From: Oreohelix idahoensis
Lineage: Eukaryota > Mollusca > Gastropoda > Stylommatophora > Oreohelicidae
Length of the DNA: 64,000 bases
Reading direction: 5' to 3'
Assembly: GCA_024509875.1 (NCBI GenBank)
Contig: JAMPIV010022911.1
Location: 620,001 to 684,000, forward strand
The position numbers were made by a program, and so were the translations under genes. Position 1 is the first letter of the stretch. Each line of letters begins with the position of its first letter. The notes under the pieces were generated by a model, which saw only the letters and a list, made by a program, of their open reading frames with translations, made no database searches and was not told where the DNA came from. Of the stretch, positions 33,498 to 44,090 are shown piece by piece.

Positions 33498-34403
33498 GAG
33501 AAACTTTCTAAATGTCTGGAGCCATGGACTCTCTCATTTGTTCAATGAGTATCATCTCTTTGAGATCTTGGGTTTTCCCCAAAGTAGCCCCTTTCTCCAT
33601 ATACGTTTCCAACCGGGCGGAGAACTGGTGATAAGTCTCACCCGACAGTAGATTAGCATTCTTAAACTTCTTTCTATAAAACTCTCCGTTCTTTTCGTAT
33701 CTTAACAGAAGAGCTTGCTTCAACATGTCATAGTTGTCTTGGTCATCCCTGTTCATTTTGGAAAACACTTCATAAGCTGTTCCCCGAAGTCCCTGAGACA
33801 ACTTTACCCCCATCTTTCTCTTTCTAACCCATAAGTATTAGCTAAAACTTCAAACCTGCTTAAATATTTTTCTATGTCATCGTCTTTCTCAACAAAATGG
33901 TCTACATGAAACCCCATAGCTGAGGTTGAGGCTCCCTGACTAGTAGTGTCATCTGAGGCAAAAGGGCTAGCACCATTTTCAGGAGCATTGCCTTGAATTT
34001 CTAACTCCCTTAGTCATAGCTCATGCTCCCTCTGTAATCTTTTTTCTTCCTTTGCTGCTTCCCTCTCGGCAGTCGATCTCGTGTCTTCTGCCTCCCTTTC
34101 GGCAGTCAATCTCTTTTCTTCTGCCTCCCTTTCGGCAGTCAATCTCTTTTCTTCTGCCTCTATCTGTACCATCTTAGTCTCAGCCTCCAATGCCCTAGCC
34201 TCCTTGTCAGCCTCAATCTGCAGCCTCTTAATTTCTTTTTCAGCCTCTAACTTTCTTTCTGCTTCTAACTTCCTGTCTTCCCTATCTCGTTCAATAAATT
34301 TGTCACATTCTACCGTCACGTATTGAACCATCTCTGGTCCATCCATGCCCATCTCTTTAGCAGTCTGTACAGCCACAGAGCAAAACTTGGCCAGATCTGC
34401 CAT
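33498..34403 (-). pseudogene. Element B gag N-terminal two thirds
   Basis: Starts at ATG 34403 (MADLAKFCSVAVQ), 190 bases after the primer-binding site; nine codons are open upstream. Residues 40-130 are a long charged coiled coil with a repeated EEKRLTAEREA unit. A TGA at 34014 (probably from an Arg codon) stops it, and a frameshift near 33815 precedes the SCAN-like capsid (KLSQGLRGTAYEVF, LLLRYEKNGEFYRKKF, YHQFSARLETYMEK). Another frameshift near 33508 leads into the frame of the knuckle and protease. Gag of this group forms the intracellular particle. Confidence 0.85.
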
Positions 34404-34592
34404 TCTAATAAGTACAAAATGTTCTAACAAAATCTCTAACTAATTATAAATTTATTTAATAAAATCTGGGCTCTGACACTTTCTTCACTTCCCAAATCTT
34501 GGGTAATACTATATGGGGATTCCCTGGGAAAATAGACTGTTGTTAAAGCTAAACCCCAGACCCCAATGTATGTAGTACTAAGAGAAATTCAG

Positions 34593-34612
34593 ATGCCCGG
34601 ACAAGCCTACCA
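34593..34612 (-). promoter_or_regulatory. Element B primer-binding site, degenerate
   Basis: On the minus strand, five bases after the 5' LTR, TGGTAGGCTTGTCCGGGCAT resembles the tRNA-Pro site of A and C with several changes. It may use another tRNA. Confidence 0.55.
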
Positions 34613-34617
34613 ATTTA

Positions 34618-35684
34618 TGTAGCAAAGTCGATTTTGCTGGGGAGGTTATAATGGTATCCTAAAAGAATGAAAAGGTGTCTGCTATAACCGTGTGAGGTCA
34701 AGCAAATGTAGGTCTCTGACTCTATAGATGATGATGATGAATTATATGCAGAGAACCTAACGCTACCTCCCTAGGTCTCACACGGTCAATCTTCTGGCTC
34801 TAGTGTATGGTGTATGGTGTACCTAGTGTCTAGGGGAGAAATGAAATGATGGTACACAACAATCAACCACTTTAAGTTTCTATTAAAGAATATAATAACT
34901 AGCAGTTAAGTTTTTCTTTGAACAAATATTTACAATTTATTTTGCCTGTCCATTCATAGCTTGTGGACAGGTCTTTGAAAATAAGGACAAGATAGTTTAC
35001 AGAAAAGAACAATTAAAAATGTTGGGACAATTTTCCCAATAACTAAAAGTTATTATGTATTTATAAATGTCCCTCCTGTATGAAATATTAAAATAGTTCA
35101 CTTTATTTATCTAACGGGAGAGTCACTGTAGATGAGGGCTGTAGTTCATCCTACCCCCATAAAATTCCTGTGTAATATCTTGAAACACAAGAAAATGTCA
35201 GAGATGCCCCAGATGTTTTACTCCTCACCTGGGAGACCTTGTTGTAAGATAATTCAATGGGTAGTTGCAGAAATTTCAAGTTCAACACTCGCCAAAGCTC
35301 CTACTGGATATTCGACAGCATATAAGTCTGGTTGGAGACGGGTTGGCGATTATAAGCACTCAGCAGGTTTCCTGTCACCAGCCGGCAACAGGAACATAGA
35401 CCCTCTGCAACAAAAGGACACCCTGGCCTTTTATCTCTGATCATTTATTCTAACCCTTAATTTCCTACGTGAGTATGGGGTCAGCCTCGCGTGCCTTACA
35501 AATGCACTCGCCCCGAATTGTACAGGACTCCCACCTGGTTGTGACCACACCTCAAGTCCTTATAGTAGATACGCCACTGTACGTTTACATACTTTTCCTC
35601 CATACAATAATGTGGAGTAACCACATTTCCTGTGATATGATCTTCTCTTCTTTTCTTTACACTTAAATTTGCTTCAGGCATGTT
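34618..35684 (-). repeat. Element B 5' LTR, first part (split)
   Basis: Matches 27384-28450. It ends at the ATGTT target-site copy (35680-35684), where element C inserted. Confidence 0.95.
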
Positions 35685-37615
35685 TGTGGTGAAATTACAG
35701 TGATGCAACGTTAAAATTCCTCCATTTATAAAGATAACAGGTAAAATAACATGAAGGGATAAAAATATTGGTAAGATACACTGATACATTCTCGCCCACG
35801 CCAGCGTTTTCTAGCGCCATTGAAACTAACTAGTTAGAACATGCAGACTAAACGAACTATCCTTGTAGACGGGGTGGAAACGGAGATAAAAGAAAAAATG
35901 CGACGATCTGAACACTTGTTTGAATCTAAAGTCTAGAAGACGCAATTTGTAGTTTTTTAAAGAAAACATTACGCCACTAGTTGACACAATGTAAGGAAAT
36001 GGACAAAAACGACCTTAGCTCTTGTTAGAAACAGACGTATCTTGGACGATTCTACGGTAATTAGTCGTTTTAGTTTGAATATAGCGGCAAAACGCCGTGA
36101 ACGAAGGTACAAAAACAAATTTCAAAACTAACCTTGAAACAAGTAGGTTTTTTCTTAATAATAAATTTAGGAGAATAAAAAATAGCTAGTTTGATAGCCC
36201 ATCTTTACCAGAGAAATAATATACTTTTAATTACACAGACGGACAGATAACACGGAAGATATTGACGAAAGACTGTATTGTTCAATACAGACTAGCCGAC
36301 AGTTATTTGTGCATACTTCTCACAAAAATCGTTTTTGACGCGTCCTTGAGCCTAACGCATAAAAACAAACTGCAGGTGTACAGGGGGCAAAAAAGGGAGG
36401 GTAGAAGCTAAAAATAAATTTGTTTCGAAATCATATAAGTAAGTGGGGGAAAATTTGTGTAGGTTTTTGTAGTTTCGTCTAGAAACAAGTGTAATTTTGG
36501 GAAAACCCAAGTTCGTACGGACAGACCGACAGAAAAATACTACACACTAGACTGAGACTGGACTGAAATTGGACATGTGTAGTTTAAATATTTGAATGTT
36601 AGAGGGGAAGTCCGCTGATTGGACAGAAGTTTTTATTTTGTAGAAAAAACAGTAGAAGCAATTGCCAATTTGTATAAGACTGTCCAGATGCACAGTTCGT
36701 TAATGCTAGAAGAGTGATTTCCAGGAGATATTATATATTATCAGTGGGACGCCATAATCTAGCCAGCAGCTCAGCTGAGTTTTGCTAGTACAACGTAACT
36801 GTGTTTTCAATTTTGAAGTGTGAGTTTCTGGTCTGGCACTACGCTAGTGCCAGATGCTTGAAGAGGTCCAAGAGTGGATGCTTAAGAAGCCTATCATTTT
36901 ACTCCAGCTTTTGTGAGGAGTGGGCCACTTGAATTCTTTACTGCATCGTCACAGGCCAGATAAGTTGAAAACTTGGCCTGCTGTAGATTCATCAAACTGT
37001 TCCACAAATAAATAAATAAACCAAATCCTGGTGTAGAAAAACTATACCTCAGTTCAATATTTTAAAGACAATGAACATTGTAAACAGAGATCGGGTATGA
37101 TGACACCACCCCGACTAAACATCCAGTGCTGGTTTTCCAAAGACACTGTAGTTAGTGTTAATATTAACCAATGTAAACAGATATCTATGTACACAATTTT
37201 CATTTGATTATGCAATATATATATGCACTTTTATTGATAAATACATATTGTTTCATACGTCCTGACCATAAGAAAATTTGTTTCAGGACTAAATAAATTC
37301 AAAAAAATTATACAATTTAACTTTTAAAGCCAGTGTTAGTTGATTTGATCATAGAGATTATTATTATTATTAGAATTAGTGTTTACATGTGTGTGTCAGT
37401 GTATTTAAATTACCTACACATCACATTTCATTACCCTAGACATTAAACGTAGCTAACATACATAATAGCAGAATAAGTCTGTTTGAGGTCATAAGTGGTA
37501 GCAGAAAGGCATTCTGTAACTCACATAAACTTTATCTTCAGGAGCCTTCACAGCTGACCTCATCCAGTACACTAGGTAACATAGCAACCACACAATAACA
37601 TCAAACACCCCTACA
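35685..37615 (+). repeat. Element C 5' LTR
   Basis: Begins TGTGGTGAAAT and ends CTACA. It should hold promoter and polyadenylation signals; I could not place them by eye. Confidence 0.93.
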
Positions 37616-37620
37616 AATAT

Positions 37621-37638
37621 TGGGGGCTCGTCCGGGAT
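37621..37638 (+). promoter_or_regulatory. Element C primer-binding site, exact tRNA-Pro type
   Basis: TGGGGGCTCGTCCGGGAT, five bases after the LTR, is identical to the 18-nt tRNA-Pro site of murine leukaemia virus and complementary to the 3' end of animal tRNA-Pro. Confidence 0.93.
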
Positions 37639-37850
37639 TTGGATTGTACCAAAGATATTAGGGTCTCCTGGTCCGGGAATTAAACTATTGGGGCATAAGT
37701 TGTATAAATTTAACAGTGTGCCTAAAATTAGAAGTGGAAAGTAAAAGTTGATGAATCTTCACAGCCAGTGGTAATTAATTAATTAATATATTACCTTACT
37801 AATTAGATTGTATAATTTACCTTAGTCATTGTTAAATTGTGTGATATAGT

Positions 37851-39065
37851 ATGGCAGATCTAGCCAAATTCAGATCGGCTGCTGTGCTGACGGCTAAGGA
37901 AATGAACATGGATGGTCAGGTTTTAATTCAATATGTAACTTCAGAATGTGACAAGTATATTGAAAGGGAAGATAGGAGGTTAGCTGAAGAGAAGAGGTTA
38001 CAAATTAAGGCTGACAAAGAACTTAAGAGGCTGCAGATTGAGGTTGACAAAGAGGCTAAGGAATTAGAGGCAGAAGAAAAACGACAGCAAAGGGAAGCAG
38101 AAGATAGAAGATTGCAAAGGGAGCACGAATTACGACTAAGGGAGTTGGAAATTCAAGGCCATACTCCTGAGAATGGTGCCAGCCCCTTTCCCTCAAATGC
38201 CACGCCTAGTCAGGGAGCCTCAACCTCAACTATGGGGTTTCATTTAGACCATTTTGTTGAGACAGACGATGCCATAGAGGGGTACCTAAGTAGATTTGAA
38301 CTATTGGCTACTACGTATGGGTTAGAGAGAGAGAGAGGTGGAGTCTCAAGTTATCCCAAGGGCTTAGGGGTACTTCTTATGAAGTTTTTGCTAAAATGAA
38401 TAGAGACGACCAAGACAATTATGACATGCTAAAGCAGGCTCTGTTATTGAGATATGAAAAGAATGGTGAATTTTATCGTAAGAAGTTTAGAAATGCCAAA
38501 CTGTTGTCTGGGGAGACATACCACCAATTCTCTGCTAGACTAGAAACCTATTTGGAGAAATGGATGGCTCTGGGGAAGACCCAAGATCTCAAAGAAATGA
38601 TCATGATAGAGCAATTAAGAGAGTCCATGGCTCCAGACCTGAAAAAATGTATCATGGAACAAGGTGCAGAGAGGTTAGGGGAGGTTTTGAATGTCGCTGA
38701 GAGGTATCAAGCAGCCCAGGCAGAGGTAGTTGGCTATAAAAAGAAACAGATAGAAAATTTTAAAGCCCCACAACACTTTAATAAATGTGATACCAGAGAA
38801 CAAGGTAATAAAGGTAGGACAAACTTTGATAGGCCACGAAATGATTATCGTGATAGAAACTCACAGTTCAATGACCAAAAATATAATGAAAGAAAACCTT
38901 TTAACGAAGGAAAGAGGTGGTGCAAATGGTGTAAGAAGGACAACCATAACACCGAATTTTGCAGAAGGAAACCTTCAAACATTGCTGCAATGAAATCGGG
39001 GAATCAGAGATTAAAGGTTAATCCTAATGGACAGCAGGAACCTTATCACCCCCAGTTTGTGAGGA
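37851..39065 (+). pseudogene. Element C gag, one frameshift in a GA run
   Basis: Starts at ATG 37851 (MADLAKFRSAAVL), 213 bases past the primer-binding site. Residues 40-105 are a charged coiled coil (EEKRLQIKADKELKRLQIE). Capsid begins at MGFHLDHFVE. The frame changes in a GAGAGAGAGAG run near 38330, a difference of two bases that fits loss or gain of one GA unit. It then continues with KLSQGLRGTSYEVF, LLLRYEKNGEFYRKKF and YHQFSARLETYLEKW (SCAN-like), MEQGAERLGEVLNVAERYQ, and a complete CCHC knuckle, CKWCKKDNHNTEFC. It ends near 39050 through a one-base deletion in a C run at the protease boundary. Very close to gag of element B. Confidence 0.88.
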
Positions 39066-39420
39066 TGTTATTTGTAATGCGGTCACCATAAGGTGCCTAT
39101 ATGATACAGGTTTGGATTATGATTCAGTTGTGAAGGCTAGCCTAGTGGACCCAAGTCAGTATACCACCGAAACAGTGGACATACATGGGCGACTAAGGAC
39201 ATACCACTCATGACACTTCCCATCGCAAGGATAACAGTGAAAACTCGCTATGTGGAAGGAGAAATCAGAGCAGCAGTGATAGATGAACCAATCTATCCTC
39301 TGATAGTGTGGTGTAGATACGTCTTCTTGGGGAATCCCGAGAGACCTGTGATCATGGCGACAGTGCAGACCAGGTCACAGTCAAAGGAGGAAGAAGGTGA
39401 ACCTATAAATGCTCATCCAG
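39050..39420 (+). pseudogene. Element C aspartic protease, frameshifted
   Basis: After a one-base deletion near 39050 the protease frame reads CEDVICN and the active site YDTGLDYDSVV (DTG at 39103-39111). A second shift near 39190 leads to MTLPIARITVKTRYVEG and PLIVWCRYVFLG, where the usual ILG is changed to IVW. Protease would process the Gag-Pol precursor; this copy is inactive. Confidence 0.82.
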
Positions 39421-40145
39421 AAGAGATGAGAAAGGCGCAGCCTGAGGATAGGACACTCAAGCCATGTTTTAAAAAATTGCCTAAATGCCACACACCTCCA
39501 AGCAAGGGAGAGTATTTTATGAAGGACAAATTGCTATACAGGAAGACAGGAACTAGATCCACTGGTCACGGACAGTTGGTTCTTCTCAAGGTATATAGGG
39601 CAAATTTAATAAGGAGCTTACTTGTTGGAAAAGATGGTGACCATGAGAAAGTAGGTACCATCTGCCAAAAGGTTGCTCGAAAATACTATTGGCCCGACGT
39701 AAATGTCGATATTGAGAACTTTGTAGAAGCATGTGGCGTATTTCATGAGGAAACTCCCACAAAGGGAAAAAATGTGCAGGACCTAGAAACGCCAAGGGGC
39801 AAACTTAGGCCTGGAAGGAAAAATACTTATAATAAAGTAGACAAAGTGGAATGGGAGCCCTCTTTTCACACCCAGTCTTCACTTGATTGTATTAACATGG
39901 CCACTATGCGACGAGTACAAAGAGTAATTTTACCCCAGAATAAGCTGACAATCCCTCGGTCAGAATTATATAAACTGGAGGAAACTAAAAGAGAGCGAAG
40001 ATCTCTCATAAGTAATCTAAAGTGGGGAGACAAACCCAAGAAAAAAATTGGTAGTGGTCGATTTGTGAGTGATGATTCTAGGAAGAAAAGTCCTCACTAC
40101 AAGGCTTCTAATGGAAAGGACCCGACGGGTGCCATGCAAAAATAA
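39210..40145 (+). CDS. Element C protease end, H2C2-like piece and replacement segment
   Basis: A 311-codon open frame. The first 60 codons are the end of protease; then come the integrase linker (MRKAQPEDRTLKPC, KLLYRKTGTRS, GHGQLVLL) and an H2C2-like piece (HEKVGTICQKVARKYYWP) that resembles element A more than element B. The final Cys pair is incomplete (ACGVFH). From about 39740 to 40145 no integrase motif is present. The segment is basic and contains GRKNTYNKVDKVEW, MATMRRVQRV and KPKKKIGSGRF. Element A has a related sequence in the same place (MATLRIVQKG). The frame stays open for over 130 codons in this segment, unlike the decayed rest of the element. I do not recognise its function. 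Confidence 0.65.
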   Translation: MTLPIARITVKTRYVEGEIRAAVIDEPIYPLIVWCRYVFLGNPERPVIMATVQTRSQSKEEEGEPINAHPEEMRKAQPEDRTLKPCFKKLPKCHTPPSKGEYFMKDKLLYRKTGTRSTGHGQLVLLKVYRANLIRSLLVGKDGDHEKVGTICQKVARKYYWPDVNVDIENFVEACGVFHEETPTKGKNVQDLETPRGKLRPGRKNTYNKVDKVEWEPSFHTQSSLDCINMATMRRVQRVILPQNKLTIPRSELYKLEETKRERRSLISNLKWGDKPKKKIGSGRFVSDDSRKKSPHYKASNGKDPTGAMQK

Positions 40146-40162
40146 GTATGAAAATTTAAAAG

Positions 40163-42057
40163 TCCATATGTAACTTATTAAGGACCTGGACAGATGAGAA
40201 AGCAGAAGAGACTGTTACCTCATCATATCAATATGTGAACGAGCTGACCACTCGTCTGAAAGCTGGATGGAAACTGGCAAATGATAATTTGAGACAAGCC
40301 AGGAAGAAACATGCAGCTTATTTTAATAAGAAAGCAAAGGACAGAGAATTAGCTGTGGGAGAGAAAGTGCTTCTTCTACTACCCGGCAGCCAGAATAAGT
40401 TGCAAATTGGATGGCAAGGTCCATACACGGTTCTAGAGAAGGTGTCTAGAACAAACTATAAAATTGTTAAAAAGGGGAAGGAGAAAATATATCATGTGAA
40501 CCTTTTAAAGAAGTATCTGGACAGACCAATCCATTAAGGCACCCCCTTACTGACCTTGGTTATCGCAACTGAAATGAAAAAGGAACCACTCACCTCACAT
40601 GAATACCCATTACACCCCTGTGAGACAGCTGCACAGGTAAAAGTCAGTAAGCACCTGACTAAAAATCAGAGGGAGAGAGTTCAACAGGTTCTGGAGGAAC
40701 ATACGGATGTATTAACAGATAAACCAAGACATACAAATTTGCTACAGTATGACATGAAGCTGTTTGACTCAAACCCAATCTGTATGAGAGCCTATTCTGT
40801 TCCGTTCGCTAAGGAGAAGGCATTGAAAGAGGAGATAGAATATTTGTGGAAAGAAGGGATTATTTCTCACAGTGAATCTTCTTTTAGCTCCAGTGTAGTT
40901 TTGTTGAGGAAACCGTCTGGGGAACATAGACTGTGCATAGATTACAGGAAACTGAATGCTGTCACAGAAGGTCAGGTGGATCCATTACCGGACACAAAAC
41001 AGTTATTTGCCAGATTAAACAAGGCAAAATACTTTTCGAAGGTGGATCTTAGCAAAGGCTATTACCAGATTCTAGTGAAACCTGAAGTTAGACCTTATTT
41101 AGCTTTTAGCACCTCGGAAGGACATTATGAATTCAACATGCTACAATTCGGATTGAAAAATGCTCCGAGTGTATTTTCTAGGATGATGCGCAAATTGTTG
41201 GATCCCTTGAATAATCCATGTATCACAAATTTCATGGATGATATTCTCATCGCCACATAAACATTTGAAGAACACATTAACTCTCTGAATATGTTATTTG
41301 ATAGGCTCAGGGAAGCGAACTTAACGGCTAGACCAACAAAATGTTGTATTGGATGCAAAGAGTTGGAATTCTTGGGACATACTGTGTTTCAGGGTAACAT
41401 GACCCCTGACCCCAAGAACTTGGAAAAACTGCAGAGAGCACCTAGACCGCAAACAAAAAAAAAGACGTGCGATCATTCGTGTCGTTATGTGGGTTTTACC
41501 AAAAATATGTCAAAAATTTTAACTCTATATGTGCTCCTCTGACTGATCTGACTCGCAAGGGAAATCCAGATAAAATTGTTTGGTCAGCGCAATGTGAATT
41601 GGCATTTCAAGAGTTAAAGGAAAAACTCACTAGCAAGCCTATTCTCAAATTGCCTGATTTGACTCAGGACTTTGTGGTGAGAACAGACGCAAGCAATGTA
41701 GGCCTGGGGGCTACTCTGTTGCAAGGGGCCTCTTCACCCAATGGGGAACTGAACTCAGTCGCTTATGCAAGCCGCAAGTTGAACAAAGCGGAACAAGGAT
41801 ATTCCACAAGCGAAAAAGAATGTTTAGCGTTAATCTGGGCAATAAAAAAGTTCCAAATCTATCTGTATGGTAGGACTTTTGTGGTCCAGACAGATCACCA
41901 GCCTCCCGTGTTCTTATCTCAGGCCAAGCATGAAAATGCAAGATTGTTAAGATGGTCTTTATTGTTGCAACCATATCAGTTTAATATTCAATATATCCCG
42001 GGGTCACAGAATGTCGGTGCAGATTTCCTCAGCAGGCACCCCTGTGATCAAAATTAG
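40163..42057 (+). pseudogene. Element C integrase C-terminus, reverse transcriptase and RNase H
   Basis: Family sequence resumes at LRTWTDEKAEE. The integrase C-terminal module GWQGPYTVLEKV is near 40407-40442. A TAA at 40535-40537 interrupts the linker. RT has RAYSVPFAKEKALKEEI, EHRLCIDYRKLNA, FSKVDLSKGYYQ, FGLKNAPSVF and FMDD (near 41235). A nonsense TAA at 41258-41260 replaces a Glu codon. An extra base in an A run near 41455 shifts the frame into SFVSLCGFYQKYV and RNase H: VRTDASNVGLGATLL, YSTSEKECLALIW and QTDHQPPVFL, all three catalytic acids retained, ending SRHPCDQN. RT is very close to element B. Confidence 0.9.
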
Positions 42058-42135
42058 AGTAGTTGGCAGGCGTGAGGAGTTAATTTTATATATGTGTATC
42101 ACTGGTTTTGGAACTTGCATTAGTGCATGTTCTCA

Positions 42136-42147
42136 AGTGGGGAGATG
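42136..42147 (+). promoter_or_regulatory. Element C polypurine tract
   Basis: AGTGGGGAGATG immediately upstream of the 3' LTR, in the expected place for plus-strand priming. Confidence 0.6.
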
Positions 42148-44085
42148 TGTGGTGAAATCACAGTGATGCAACGTTAAAATTCCTCCATTTATAAAGATAA
42201 CAGGTAAAATAACATGTAGGGATAAAAATATTGTTAAGATACACTGATACATTCTCGCCCACGCCAGCGTTTTCTAGCGCCATTGAAACTAACTAGATAG
42301 AACATGCAGACTAAACGAACTATCCTTTTAGACGGGGTGGAAACGGAGATAAACGAAAAAAATGCGACGGTCTGAACACGTGTTTGAATCTAAAGTCTAG
42401 AAGACGCAATTTGTAGTTTTTTAAAGAAAAAATTACGCCACTAGTTGACACAATGTAAGGAAATGGACAAAAAACGACCTTAGCTCTTGTTAGAAACAGA
42501 CGTATCTTGGACGATTCTACGGTAATTAGTCGTTTTAGTTTGAATATAGCGGCAAAACGCCGTGAACGAAGGTACAAAAACAAATTTCAAAACTAACCTT
42601 GAAAAAGTAGGTTTTTTCATAATAATAAATTTAGGAGAATAAAAAATAGCTAGTTTGATAGCCCATCTTTACCAGAGAAATAATATACTTTTAATTACAC
42701 AGACGGACAGATAACACGGAAGATATTGACGAAAGACTGCATTGTTCAATACAGACTAGCCGACAGTTATTTGTGCATACTTCTCACAAAAATCACTTTT
42801 TACGCGTCCTTGAGCCTAACGCATAAAAACAAACTGCAGGTGGACAAGGGGCAAAAAAGGGAGGGTAGAAGCTAAAAATAACTTTGTCTCGAAATCGTAT
42901 AAGTAAGTGGGGGAAAATTTGTGTAGTTTTTTTTTGTGGTTTCGTTTAGAAACAAGTGTAATTTTGGGAAAAACCAAGTTCGTACGGACAGACCGACAGA
43001 AAAATACTACACACTAGACTGAGACTGGACTGAAATTGGACATTTGTAGTTTAAATATTTGAATGTTAGAGGGGAAGTCCGCTGATTGGACAGAAGTTTT
43101 TATATTGTAGAAAAAACAGTAGAAGCAATTGTCATTTTGTATAAGACTGTCCAGATGCACAGTTCGTTAATGCTAGAAGAGTGATTTCCAGGAGATATTA
43201 TATATTATCAGTGGGACGCCATAATCTAGCCAGCACCTTAGCTGAGTTTTGCTAGTACAACGTAACTGTGTTTTCAATTTTGAAGTGTGAGTTTCTGGTC
43301 TGGCACTACGGTAGTGCCAGATGCTTGAAGAGGTCCAAGAGTGGATGCCTAAGAAGCCTATCATTTTACTCCAGCACTTGTGAGGAGTGGGCGACTTAAA
43401 TTCTTTACTGCATCGTCACAGGCCAGATAAGTTAAAAACCTGGCCTGCTGTAGATTCATCAAACTGTTCCACAAATAAATAAATAAACCAAATCCTGGTG
43501 TAGAAAAACTATACCTCAGTTCAATATTTCGAAGACAATGAACATTGTAAACAGAGATCGGGTATGATGACACCATTCCGACTAAACATCCAGTGCTGGT
43601 TTTCCAAAGACACTGTAGTTAGTGTTAATATTAACCAATGTAAACAGATATCTATGTACAAAATTTTCATTTGATTATGCAATATATATATGCACTTTTA
43701 TTGATAAATACATATTGTTTCATACGTCCTGACCATAAGAAAATTTGGTTCAGGACTAAATAAATTCAAAAAAATTATACAATTTAACTTGTAAAGCCAG
43801 TGTTAGTTGATTTGATCATATAGATTATTATTATTATTATTAGAATTAGTGTTTACATGTGTGTGTCAGTGTATTTAAATTACCTACACATCACATTTCA
43901 TTACCCTAGACATTAAACGTAGCTAACATACATAATAGCAGAATAAGTCTGTTTGAGGTCATAAGTGGTAGCAGAAAGGCATTCTGTAACTCACATAAAC
44001 TTTATCTTCAGGAGCCTTCACTACTGACCTCATCCAGTACACTAGGTAACATAGGAACCACACAATAACATCAAAAACCACCACA
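42148..44085 (+). repeat. Element C 3' LTR
   Basis: Pair of 35685-37615; begins TGTGGTGAAAT and ends CCACA, followed by the ATGTT duplication. Confidence 0.93.
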
Positions 44086-44090
44086 ATGTT

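Larger units (their letters stand above)
35685..44085 (+). mobile_element. Element C: Gmr1-like Ty3/gypsy retrotransposon nested in element B's LTR
   Basis: An 8401-bp element with LTRs of 1931 bp (35685-37615) and 1938 bp (42148-44085). It is flanked by a perfect 5-bp duplication, ATGTT (35680-35684 and 44086-44090). Coding strand is plus. The order is gag, protease, zinc-binding integrase piece, replacement segment, integrase C-terminus, RT, RNase H. All major regions have at least one disabling change. LTR difference is about 2% by eye. Confidence 0.95.
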
